A DNA stretch of 64,000 nucleotides. Origin: Natronohydrobacter thiooxidans (GTDB lineage Bacteria > Pseudomonadota > Alphaproteobacteria > Rhodobacterales > Rhodobacteraceae). The notes under the pieces are model-generated. The model saw only the letters and a list, made by a program, of their open reading frames with translations, made no database searches and was not told the origin of the DNA. Of this stretch, positions 50,261 to 57,838 are shown one piece after another (within the stretch, counting starts at the first letter, position 1; the number at the start of each line of letters is the position of its first letter). Both the position numbers and the translations under genes were made by a program. The stretch lies in assembly GCF_001884735.1 (NCBI RefSeq), contig NZ_MJAP01000010.1, forward strand, positions 1 through 64,000, in the 5' to 3' direction.

Positions 50261-50554
50261 ATGTTCACGACTTCCCCCCTGAAACGCCTGCGCCAGTCGA
50301 GCTGGATGGAGGCGATCCCCGACACGATCAACGTTCCGGCCCTGTCTGACAGGCCGAATCGCGCGGTGCAGATCGAGCGCGCCACCGTGGACGACATCGA
50401 GTTCGCGCTTGTCGCCCTGGCGCGGCAGCAGTCCGAGCTCTACCGGCTGACGAGTGCGCTTGGCGACGTGTTGAAGATGTCGCGCCGCCAGGGCGCCTGT
50501 GGCGCGGACATCGCCATTTCGGCCGCAGTGCGGGATCTGGAGGGCGGCAAGTGA
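50261..50554 (+). CDS. hypothetical protein, 97 aa
   Basis: A 97-residue protein (VQIERATVDDIEFALVALAR, QQSELYRLTSALGDVLKMSR) mostly helical. Its stop overlaps the start of the Sak4-like gene. The 178 bp before it show no gene. Function unknown; probably part of the recombination unit. Confidence 0.6.
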   Translation: MFTTSPLKRLRQSSWMEAIPDTINVPALSDRPNRAVQIERATVDDIEFALVALARQQSELYRLTSALGDVLKMSRRQGACGADIAISAAVRDLEGGK

Positions 50555-51447
50555 GCGCTCCCTTCGGCGGCGGGCCGCTCCGCATCATCACGGCCGACGA
50601 ACGCCTGCGCGAGGCACGCGGCATCAAGGGGGTGCTCACGGGCACCTCCGGCATCGGCAAGACCACCCAACTGCTGACCCTCGATCCGCAGCGAACGCTT
50701 TTCCTGAACCTCGAGGCGGGCGAGCTGGCCGTGCAGGGCTGGCCTGGCGATGAGGTCCGCATCCGCGACTGGGAGGTCGCCCGCGATCTCGCCGCCTGGA
50801 TCGGCGGCGCCAACCCGGCGATGCGGGACGACCAGTCCTATGGGCCCGGGCACTTCGCGCGGGTCTGCGCGGCCTTCGGTCCCGCTAGCCAGCTCGACAA
50901 GTACGACACCGTATTCGTTGACAGCATCTCCGTCGCCTCGCGCATCTGTTTGCAGTGGTGCAAGGGCCAATCCCAGGCGCAGTCCGACCGCACCGGCAAG
51001 CCCGATCTCCGCGCGACCTACGGGTTGCTCGGCCAGGAAATGATTGGCTGGCTCACGCATCTGCAACACACACCCGCCAAGAACATCTGGCTGGTCGGTC
51101 TGCTCGACCGCAAGCTCGACGACTTCGGCAAGCCTTTCTTCTCGATGCAGATTGAGGGGTCGAAGACCGGCCTCGAATTGCCCGGCATCGTCGACGAAGT
51201 CGTGACCCTGACCGAACTGCGCCCCGAGAAGGGTGACCCCTTCAGGGCATTCATCTGCACCACCATCAACGATTTCGGCCTGCCTGCGAAGGACCGCAGC
51301 GGCCGATTGTCGATGATCGAGCCTGCCCATCTCGGGCGGCTCATGGCGAAGATCCGTGGTCCGCGCCCCGATGGCGCTGCCCGCCTGAACTTCGATCTGC
51401 CCGCGGCCGCCACCGCACCCAATCCCCCGACGACGAAAGGAGCATGA
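50551..51447 (+). CDS. Sak4-like RecA-fold ATPase
   Basis: A 298-residue ATPase with Walker A GTSGIGKTT (31-39) and Walker B YDTVFVDSIS (about 118-127). This minimal RecA-like core (often called AAA_24) is typical of Sak4-type phage annealing ATPases, and the next gene encodes an SSB-like protein, the usual companion. Together with helicase and RecB-like nuclease they would drive phage recombination. Start and stop overlap its neighbours (GTGA-type overlap at 50551, ATGA at 51444). Confidence 0.84.
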   Translation: MSAPFGGGPLRIITADERLREARGIKGVLTGTSGIGKTTQLLTLDPQRTLFLNLEAGELAVQGWPGDEVRIRDWEVARDLAAWIGGANPAMRDDQSYGPGHFARVCAAFGPASQLDKYDTVFVDSISVASRICLQWCKGQSQAQSDRTGKPDLRATYGLLGQEMIGWLTHLQHTPAKNIWLVGLLDRKLDDFGKPFFSMQIEGSKTGLELPGIVDEVVTLTELRPEKGDPFRAFICTTINDFGLPAKDRSGRLSMIEPAHLGRLMAKIRGPRPDGAARLNFDLPAAATAPNPPTTKGA

Positions 51448-52079
51448 CAATGGCGAGCGACATGGATTTCAACGGCGCGGACACTCAGGACGCCGCTTTC
51501 GACCTCATCCCGGCCAACACCCTGGTCAAGGTCTGCCTCACCGTCCGCCCGGGCGGCGCGGGCCCTGAAGGCTGGCTTACCCAGAGCAAGACGAGCCCGG
51601 CCCTCTACCTCAACACCGAGGCAGTCGTGATGGAGGGGCCGTTCGCGCGGCGTCGCATCTACACGCGCATCGGCTTTCGCGGAAAGGCTGCGGGCGGTCC
51701 CGGCGACGACACCTACGGCAACCGCGGGCGCGCCATGATCCGCGGCATCCTCGAATCCGCCCGCGGCGTGCGTGCCGATGACCAGTCTAACGCCGCCCGC
51801 GCCGCGCGGATGATCCGCAGCCTCGGCGAGTTGAGCGGGCTGGAGTTCGTGGCGCGCATCGGCATCGAGCGCGACAAGGACAAGCCCGACGACACCGGGC
51901 GAAACGTCATCAAGGCCGCGCTCGGCGCCGACCATGCCGAATACGCTCGGGTGATGGGCAGCGTACCCCAGCCGCCGCAGCAGGGTCAGTTCACCGCCTC
52001 GGGCCCGCAGCTTGCAGGCAACGGCACGGGTCAGTCGGGCGCGCCGTCCTCCGGCTCCGCGCCCTTCTGGGCACGCTGA
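51444..52079 (+). CDS. SSB-like/DUF669-type single-strand binding protein
   Basis: A 211-residue protein with an N-terminal OB-fold-like segment (NTLVKVCLTVRPGGAGPEGW, RIYTRIGFRGKAAGGPG), a helical middle, and a flexible Gln/Pro/Ser-rich tail ending APFWAR, as in SSB-type proteins whose acidic/aromatic tail recruits partners. It overlaps the Sak4-like gene (ATGA) and fits the Sak4-SSB pair. Confidence 0.75.
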   Translation: MTMASDMDFNGADTQDAAFDLIPANTLVKVCLTVRPGGAGPEGWLTQSKTSPALYLNTEAVVMEGPFARRRIYTRIGFRGKAAGGPGDDTYGNRGRAMIRGILESARGVRADDQSNAARAARMIRSLGELSGLEFVARIGIERDKDKPDDTGRNVIKAALGADHAEYARVMGSVPQPPQQGQFTASGPQLAGNGTGQSGAPSSGSAPFWAR

Positions 52080-52090
52080 GGGGGACGGCC

Positions 52091-53773
52091 ATGATTCCGC
52101 GCGACTATCAAAGGGCGGCGGTCGATGCCGCCCGCGACCGCACCGCCGCACATGGCAATACCATGCTGGTGCTGCCCACCGGGGCGGGAAAGACCGCCAT
52201 CGCCGGTTTCTACATCGGCGAGGAACTGGAGCACCGCAGACACGACCGCGTCCTGGTGCTGCAGCACACCGACGAGTTGATTGATCAGAACCGCAGCGCC
52301 ATCGGCGCTGTCACCGGACTGGCCACCTCGGTGGTCAAGGCCGAGCAGGACGACTGGGAGGGCCGCATCGTCTTCGGAAGCGTCCAGACCCTGGCGCGCG
52401 CCAACCGGCGCGAGCGGATGGCGCCGGTCTCGCATCTCGTCATCGACGAATGCCACCGCTCCGCGGCGCAAAGCTATCAGTCCATCATCGACGAGGCCCG
52501 GGCGCTCAATCCGGAGATCAAGCAGCTCGGGCTCTCGGCCACGCCGGGTCGCGGCGATGGCCGCAGCCTGCGCCGCACCTTCAGCAATGTCGGCTATCAC
52601 CTCAAGATCGGCACGCTGATCGGTCGCGGTCTCCTGGTGCCACCGCGCACCTACACCATCGATCTCGGCGTCGAGGACGAACTGGCGGGGCTGGGCGCCA
52701 CCGCGGGCGATTTCGACATGCGCGCGGCAGACAAGGTGCTGAACCGCTCGGTGCTGAACGAGGCCGTCGTCGAACACTGGCAGGCGAAGGCAGCGGACCG
52801 GCGCACCATCTTCTTCTGTGCGACGGTCGACCATGCCGATGCGGTTGCCGAGGCATTCCGCACGGCCGGCATCACGGCCGAGACGATCTCGGGCGAGATG
52901 CCATCGCGGACGCGCGCCGACCTTATCGCCCGGTTCGACCGGGGCGAGGTGCAGGTGCTGACGAACTGCATGGTCCTGACCGAAGGTTTCGACAGCCAGC
53001 CTGTCGGCTGCATCGGCATCCTGCGCCCCATGCTGCACAAGGGCACCTTCATCCAGGCAGTCGGTCGCGGCCTGCGGCGGGTCGATCCCGCGCGTTTCCC
53101 AGGCATCGTGAAAACCGACTGCATCGTGCTCGACTTCGCGGGCGCAGCGCTCCGGCACGGGTCGCTCGAACAGGAGATCACCCTCGACGAGGACGATCCT
53201 GAGCCCGGCCAGGCACCGTGGAAACTGTGCCCGACCTGTGAGGCCGAATTGCCGCTTGGAGCATCGGTCTGTGATTTCTGCGGTCACGTCTTCACGCGGG
53301 AACGGGCAGAGGCCCGACTGCTGACCGCCTTCGACATGATGGAGATCGACCTGCTGGAGCGGTCCCCGTTCGCCTGGTGCGATCTGCATGGCGACGGCCA
53401 GGCGATGATGGCGAGCGGGTTCAATGGCTGGGCCGGGGTGTTCCATGATGGCGCGCTCTGGCACGCGCTCGGACAGCCGAAAGGCAGGGCGATCCGGCCG
53501 CTCGCCATCGGCACCCGGGTGCAGGCGCTCGCCGCCGCCGACGATTTCCTGCGCGCGACCGAGACAGGGACAGCCTCGATCAAGAGCCGTCGCTTGCTGA
53601 ACGACCCGGCGACGATGAAGCAGATGGACCTGCTGCAGCGCGCGGGGCACGAGGCCAACGGGCTGGATTTCAGCCTGTCGAAATACGCCGCCAACTGCCA
53701 TCTGAACTTCCGTTGGAACCGCGGCGCGATCACCGCCGCCGTTCTTGGCCGTGCGGATCGGTCAGCCGCATGA
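52091..53773 (+). CDS. SF2 DEAD/DEAH helicase with zinc ribbon
   Basis: A 560-residue helicase: Q-type start MIPRDYQRAAVDAARD, Walker A LPTGAGKT (29-36), VIDECHRS (about 117-124), LSATPGRG, then the C-terminal helicase motifs TEGFDSQPV and QAVGRGLRR. At about residues 380-396 there is a Cys-pair zinc ribbon CPTCEAELPLGASVCDFCG. Such phage helicases unwind or remodel replication and recombination intermediates. A small gene overlaps its stop codon. Confidence 0.9.
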   Translation: MIPRDYQRAAVDAARDRTAAHGNTMLVLPTGAGKTAIAGFYIGEELEHRRHDRVLVLQHTDELIDQNRSAIGAVTGLATSVVKAEQDDWEGRIVFGSVQTLARANRRERMAPVSHLVIDECHRSAAQSYQSIIDEARALNPEIKQLGLSATPGRGDGRSLRRTFSNVGYHLKIGTLIGRGLLVPPRTYTIDLGVEDELAGLGATAGDFDMRAADKVLNRSVLNEAVVEHWQAKAADRRTIFFCATVDHADAVAEAFRTAGITAETISGEMPSRTRADLIARFDRGEVQVLTNCMVLTEGFDSQPVGCIGILRPMLHKGTFIQAVGRGLRRVDPARFPGIVKTDCIVLDFAGAALRHGSLEQEITLDEDDPEPGQAPWKLCPTCEAELPLGASVCDFCGHVFTRERAEARLLTAFDMMEIDLLERSPFAWCDLHGDGQAMMASGFNGWAGVFHDGALWHALGQPKGRAIRPLAIGTRVQALAAADDFLRATETGTASIKSRRLLNDPATMKQMDLLQRAGHEANGLDFSLSKYAANCHLNFRWNRGAITAAVLGRADRSAA

Positions 53774-53973
53774 AACGCCCCAATCCGCTCCCGCCCGACC
53801 AGATGACGCCCGCAGAGCGCCGCACCGAGCTGTGCGGCCTGCTGGCGCTCGGGCTGGTTCGTTTGAGGATGCGGGAGATGGGCAAAGTATCTGACGATAC
53901 TGGAGAAAGTTGCCTACACTATCCGCCCGACCAATGCCGTCATGCAACTCCAACTCACCGGAGAGATGCATGA
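53770..53973 (+). CDS. hypothetical small protein, 67 aa
   Basis: A 67-residue protein starting ATGA over the helicase stop codon (MKRPNPLPPDQMTPAERRTE, LCGLLALGLVRLRMREMGKV). The opening is frequently seen just before DUF2924 genes in Rhodobacterales phages. A palindrome and TACACT motif lie within its 3' half. Function unknown. Confidence 0.65.
   Translation: MKRPNPLPPDQMTPAERRTELCGLLALGLVRLRMREMGKVSDDTGESCLHYPPDQCRHATPTHRRDA
53886..53920 (+). promoter_or_regulatory. palindrome plus shared TACACT motif before integration genes
   Basis: AGTATC-TGAC-GATACT (53886-53901) is a perfect inverted repeat; GTTGCCTACACTATCC (53910-53925) repeats motif copies A and B with small changes. CTGACG (53891-53896) and TACACT (53915-53920) are 18 bp apart, which could be a promoter for DUF2924 and the recombinase with the palindrome as operator. 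Confidence 0.42.
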
Positions 53974-54425
53974 ACAAGCCCGATCCCATCCCGGCGCGCC
54001 TGGCCGCGCTCAAGACCACGCCGACGCCGGCGCTGAAGCAGCAATGGCGCGACCTGTTCGACAGCGAGCCGCCGCCCTTCAACCGGCGCTACTTGGAATC
54101 CCGCCTGGCCTACCGCATCCAGGAACTCGCCTATGGCGGGCTGAAACCGGAGACGATCCGGCGGCTGGAAAGATTGGGCGAAGAACTGGACGGCGGCGAC
54201 AAGAAGAAGCGGGGCATCCGCGCCGATCGCGACCGTCCGATCACCGGCACGCGGCTGCTGCGCGAGTGGCAGGGCGTCGAGCAGATCGTCACCGTCACCG
54301 CCGATGGCTTCGAATGGCAGGGGCGGCCGTACAAATCGCTGTCCGCCATCGCACGGGCCATCACCGGCACGCGCTGGAACGGCTGGACCTTCTTCGGGCT
54401 CAAGAACCACAGGGGGCGGACATGA
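53970..54425 (+). CDS. DUF2924 protein
   Basis: A 151-residue protein from ATG 53970 with GGAGAG upstream. DUF2924 features: ALKQQWRDLFDSEPPPFNRR, YLESRLAYRIQELAYGGLKP, and the C-terminal SLSAIARAITGTRWNGWTFF-GLK, a small DNA-interacting fold that recurs in DUF2924. It nearly always precedes a serine recombinase in alphaproteobacterial mobile elements and overlaps its start here, so it may assist integration, but no activity is proven. Confidence 0.88.
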   Translation: MNKPDPIPARLAALKTTPTPALKQQWRDLFDSEPPPFNRRYLESRLAYRIQELAYGGLKPETIRRLERLGEELDGGDKKKRGIRADRDRPITGTRLLREWQGVEQIVTVTADGFEWQGRPYKSLSAIARAITGTRWNGWTFFGLKNHRGRT

Positions 54426-55747
54426 CGAAGCCGCCCGAAAAATCGAAAGTCGTCAGCAAGCTGCGCTGCGCGGTTTACACCCGGAAATCCTCCGAGGAAG
54501 GGCTGGAGCAGGAGTTCAACAGTCTCCACGCTCAACGCGAGGCCTGCGAGGCATACATCGCCAGTCAGCGTTCCGAGGGCTGGGTGCTGGTCCGCGATCA
54601 GTATGACGACGGCGGCATCTCGGGCGGGACGCTGGAGCGCCCCGGATTGAAGCGGCTGCTGGAGGATATCGAGGATGGGCTCGTCGACGTGGTTGTCGTC
54701 TACAAGATCGACCGACTCAGCCGCTCTCTCGCCGACTTCGCCAAGCTGGTCGAGGTGTTCGACCGAAACGGCGTGACCTTCGTCTCCGTCACCCAGTCCT
54801 TCAACACGACCACGTCCATGGGCCGGCTGACGCTGAACATTCTGCTGTCCTTCGCCCAGTTCGAGCGCGAGGTGACGGCTGAGCGAATCCGCGACAAGGT
54901 CGCCGCCAGTCGGAAGAAGGGCATGTGGATGGGCGGTGTGCCGCCCTTCGGCTACCGCGTCGAGAACAGGAAGCTGGTGGTGGACGAAGAGCACGCTGAG
55001 CACGTTCGCTGGGTCTTCGACCGCTTTCTCGAGATCGGGTCCTGCACGGAACTGGCGCGGGAAGTCGGCACGCGCGGCCTCCGGACGCCGCGCGGCAACC
55101 GGATCGACAAGAAATACATCTACCGCATGCTCAGCAACCGCGCCTACATCGGCGAGGCGGTCCACAAGGGCGACAGCTATCCCGGCGAGCACGACGCCAT
55201 CATCGATCCCGAGATTTGGGACCGCGTCCACGCCATCCTGCAGGAGAGCCCCCGCAAGCGCGCCGCCCGCACCCGCGCCGAGACGCCCGCGCTGCTGAAG
55301 GGCCTGCTGTTCGGACCCGACGGCGCGGCATTCTCGCCGACGCATACTCGGAAGGGGGATCGTCTCTACCGATACTATGTCAGTCAAATCGTGCTGAAGC
55401 ATGGTGCTGGTTCGTGTCCGGTCGGCCGCGTGTCTGCGGGCGAGATCGAGGCCGCCGTGATCGGCCAGCTTCGCGCCGTGTTCCGCCAGCCCGAGATCGT
55501 GGCGGGCACATGGAAGGCGGCGCGTGCCCACGCCAACGACATCATCGAGTCCGACGCCCGTGCGGCCCTGCAGCAGCTCGACCCGCTGTGGGACGAACTG
55601 TTCCCCGCCGAGCAGGCGCGCATCGTGGCGCTGATGGTCGAGCGCGTGGATATCGGCACGGACGGATTGAACGTCCGGCTGCGCGTCGACGGCCTCGGCG
55701 GCCTCGCGCGAGAGATGTTGGCTGGAAACATGGGAGCGGCTGCATGA
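54422..55747 (+). CDS. large serine recombinase (prophage integrase)
   Basis: A 441-residue recombinase. Resolvase domain with catalytic Ser in YTRKSSEEG (about S23) and Arg in YKIDRLSRS; then LLSFAQFEREVTAERIRDKV. A Recombinase domain (RWVFDRFLEIGSCTELAREV; YIYRMLSNRAYIGEAVHKGD) follows. The region corresponding to the zinc ribbon reads LLFGPDGAAFSPTHTRKG and lacks the usual Cys pair, as in a common alphaproteobacterial subgroup. It integrates or excises the element by serine-linked strand exchange with a 2-bp core. ATG 54422 overlaps the DUF2924 stop (ATGA). Confidence 0.93.
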   Translation: MTKPPEKSKVVSKLRCAVYTRKSSEEGLEQEFNSLHAQREACEAYIASQRSEGWVLVRDQYDDGGISGGTLERPGLKRLLEDIEDGLVDVVVVYKIDRLSRSLADFAKLVEVFDRNGVTFVSVTQSFNTTTSMGRLTLNILLSFAQFEREVTAERIRDKVAASRKKGMWMGGVPPFGYRVENRKLVVDEEHAEHVRWVFDRFLEIGSCTELAREVGTRGLRTPRGNRIDKKYIYRMLSNRAYIGEAVHKGDSYPGEHDAIIDPEIWDRVHAILQESPRKRAARTRAETPALLKGLLFGPDGAAFSPTHTRKGDRLYRYYVSQIVLKHGAGSCPVGRVSAGEIEAAVIGQLRAVFRQPEIVAGTWKAARAHANDIIESDARAALQQLDPLWDELFPAEQARIVALMVERVDIGTDGLNVRLRVDGLGGLAREMLAGNMGAAA

Positions 55748-56127
55748 CCTGCGGCACGCCGATCCCCGAGACGGTGACGCTGCACGTCCCGTTCCGCATC
55801 GTGAAGCGTGGCGGGCGGAAAGAAATGCAGATGCCCGAGGGCGCCACGCAACCGCGCCGGACCGACAACTCGCTGGTCAAGGCGCTGGCGCGCGCGTTTC
55901 GATGGAAGAGGATGCTCGAATCTGGGGAGTTCGCCACCATCGCCGAACTGGCCGAGCGCGAGGGGATCGCACCTTCCTACATGACCCGCCTCCTGCGCCT
56001 CACGCTGCTCGCGCCCGACATCGTCGAGGCGATTCTGGACGGCACACAGGGCCCGGAGGTGACACTGGCGCGGGTGCTGGTGCCGGTTCCGGTGGAGTGG
56101 TCCGAACAGAGGGGACACCTTCTTTGA
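55744..56127 (+). CDS. HTH protein downstream of serine recombinase
   Basis: A 127-residue protein that starts ATGA over the recombinase stop codon. It contains an HTH resembling KorB/ParB: FATIAELAEREGIAPSYMTR followed by LLRLTLLAPDIVEAILDG. Proteins of this kind follow serine recombinases in many alphaproteobacterial elements. It could act as directionality factor or repressor; I cannot tell. It is the last gene attributable to the prophage. Confidence 0.78.
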   Translation: MTCGTPIPETVTLHVPFRIVKRGGRKEMQMPEGATQPRRTDNSLVKALARAFRWKRMLESGEFATIAELAEREGIAPSYMTRLLRLTLLAPDIVEAILDGTQGPEVTLARVLVPVPVEWSEQRGHLL

Positions 56128-56232
56128 GGGACGAACCCAGTTCGGCTACGGTGTGTTGCCTTGCACGCAGGAGCGGTGCAGCCGAGAAACACTCTCAAGA
56201 AGAGGATCAGATATCGACAAGCCGACCAACTT

Positions 56233-56257
56233 GGTGCACTCTGGTGCGAAAGGGTGC
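56233..56257 (+). promoter_or_regulatory. three 10-bp phased GGTGC direct repeats
   Basis: GGTGC occurs at 56233-56237, 56243-56247 and 56253-56257, exactly 10 bp apart, with the last two followed by GAA. The array ends 3 bp before the start of the ribbon-helix-helix-like gene. RHH dimers bind side by side on such phased repeats, so this is the likely autoregulatory operator of the restriction-like operon. Confidence 0.6.
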
Positions 56258-56260
56258 GAA

Positions 56261-56446
56261 ATGAGCAGGACCGTTAAAAAGAGACGCTTTTCGATCTCGC
56301 TCGAGGTGGATGACTACGATGCTTTGCGCGCACTGGCCGAGGGTCACCGCCCGCCACTTTCACTGCAATACGTAGTGAATGTTGCCGTCAAAGATCTGCT
56401 TGAAAAGCACGCTGCGCGCCAACTCACTCTTCCCCTGGACAAATAG
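56261..56446 (+). CDS. ribbon-helix-helix-like small regulator of the methyltransferase operon
   Basis: A 61-residue protein from ATG 56261. The start VKKRRFSISLEVDDYDALRA has the basic strand and first helix of RHH repressors, and SLQYVVNVAVKDLLEKH the second helix. It precedes the methyltransferase by 3 bp. I infer a controller protein that times methylase before nuclease expression, a role known for C proteins in restriction systems; an RHH example would be less usual. Confidence 0.68.
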   Translation: MSRTVKKRRFSISLEVDDYDALRALAEGHRPPLSLQYVVNVAVKDLLEKHAARQLTLPLDK

Positions 56447-56449
56447 GAC

Positions 56450-57808
56450 ATGGGAAATCTGAAATTCGCAGATTTGTTTGCAGGCTTGGGTGGGTTCCAT
56501 CAAGCTCTTGAGGGGCTCGGCCACACATGCGTGTTTGCCTCTGAGCTCAATAGTGGGCTCGCCGACCTTTACGAGAAGAACTTCGGCATTCGTCCTCATG
56601 GCGACATCCGCGAAGCGATTGGGGATGTGCCGCCCCACGACATTCTATGCGCTGGGTTCCCGTGTCAGCCGTTTTCGAAGGCAGGCGATCAACTAGGTTT
56701 TGATTGTCCGCAATGGGGCGACTTGTTCAACTATGTCCTAGAGATTCTCGACACTCACAAGCCTGCCTACTTGCTTATCGAGAACGTGCCTAACCTATTG
56801 CGGCACGATGGAGGTAAGACATGGGAAAAAATCAAGGCACGACTTGAGGAATTGGGGTACACGGTCGACAAGCAAAAGCTCTCACCCTTCATGTTTGGCG
56901 TGCCGCAGGTGCGAGAGCGCGCAATAATCGTTGGGGCGAGGGCGGGCTTAGACCACTTTTCTTGGCCTGAGCCAACTCACCAACTCGATCAAGTCACAAT
57001 CCGGAGCGTCCTTGACGAGAATCCGAAGGAAGCACGGCCATTAGGTCCTCGATTTATTGAGTACCTTGAGACTTGGCAGGCGCTCATTGATGCGCTGCCG
57101 AAAGACGCCCACCTGCCTTCCTTCCCAATATGGGCGATGGAGTTCGGAGCAACTTATCCCTATCATGATCAGACCCCGCACGCGATCGGCTTCGATAACA
57201 TTACAGCCTTCAATGGTGCACTGGGGCGGTCTCTCAAGGGCATGAACGGCGAAGAGGTAAAAAAGACTCTTCCTGCGTACGCAGTAGATGAGGTCACCAG
57301 CTTTCCCGATTGGAAAAAGAATTTCATTCGGCAGAACCGTGAATTCTATATCCGGCACAAGGCCGTAATTGATCCATGGCTTCCAAGTATAACGGATTTC
57401 GCTCCGAGCTTCCAAAAGCTTGAGTGGAACTGGAAGGGCGGCCCACGCGATCTTTGGCAAGCAGTCATTCAGTTTCGAGCATCCGGGATTAGGGCAAAGC
57501 GTCCGACCGCTGCACCGTCGCTCGTCGCCCTCACAACAAGTCAGGTACCGGTCATTCCTTGGGAACGCCGGTACATGACAATGCGTGAATGCGCACGCCT
57601 CCAGAGCATGGGACAGTTGAAGCATCTCCCAGAGAATCAGACTGCGGCGCACAAGGCGCTTGGCAACGCCGTGAATGTCGAAGTCATCGCAGCCGTCGCT
57701 GCTGCTTTATTGCCTAGGCCAGAGTTCAGCAGCGAACAGCAGACTCCTCCTCTAGCGCGGAATGTTGGGGACGGGCAAACTGCTCAGGAGCTCATACCGG
57801 CGGCCTAA
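56450..57808 (+). CDS. DNA (cytosine-5) methyltransferase of MutL-Z1 restriction-like operon
   Basis: A 452-residue C5-methyltransferase: FAGLGGFHQAL (10-20, AdoMet site), PCQPFS (71-76, catalytic C72), ENVPNLL (111-117), GVPQVRERAIIVG (motif VIII) and a C-terminal ALGNAVNVEVI (motif X). The target-recognition region lies about residues 200-370. It would protect host DNA. Clearly more AT-rich than the prophage. First enzyme gene of the operon with ATPase, Z1 and nuclease genes; the next gene begins 30 bp later. Confidence 0.93.
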   Translation: MGNLKFADLFAGLGGFHQALEGLGHTCVFASELNSGLADLYEKNFGIRPHGDIREAIGDVPPHDILCAGFPCQPFSKAGDQLGFDCPQWGDLFNYVLEILDTHKPAYLLIENVPNLLRHDGGKTWEKIKARLEELGYTVDKQKLSPFMFGVPQVRERAIIVGARAGLDHFSWPEPTHQLDQVTIRSVLDENPKEARPLGPRFIEYLETWQALIDALPKDAHLPSFPIWAMEFGATYPYHDQTPHAIGFDNITAFNGALGRSLKGMNGEEVKKTLPAYAVDEVTSFPDWKKNFIRQNREFYIRHKAVIDPWLPSITDFAPSFQKLEWNWKGGPRDLWQAVIQFRASGIRAKRPTAAPSLVALTTSQVPVIPWERRYMTMRECARLQSMGQLKHLPENQTAAHKALGNAVNVEVIAAVAAALLPRPEFSSEQQTPPLARNVGDGQTAQELIPAA

Positions 57809-57838
57809 GTGTTTGAACTTTGAAAGAGGGGCCGCCAA

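Larger units (their letters stand above)
12300..56130. mobile_element. siphovirus-type prophage with GTA-like tail module and serine recombinase
   Basis: A contiguous set of phage modules: lysis (12.3-13.9 kb), tail (13.9-26.8 kb), head (27.8-32.9 kb), terminase (33.9-36.4 kb), early small genes, methylation and replication (38.7-46.8 kb), recombination (49.5-53.8 kb) and a serine recombinase at 54.4-55.7 kb. All essential structural genes are present and open, so the element may be functional. The edges are estimates: the left from the end of the o-spanin gene, the right from the end of the gene after the recombinase. I could not find a convincing att core; serine recombinases use very short ones. 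Several genes lie on the opposite strand inside operons and look like later cargo. Confidence 0.88.

Noticed and set aside
52031-53701. 556-codon minus-strand frame opposite the helicase
   Set aside because: Shadow of a gene with complete helicase motifs.
54131-55531. 466-codon minus-strand frame opposite the serine recombinase
   Set aside because: Shadow of the recombinase; composition biased and no family features.
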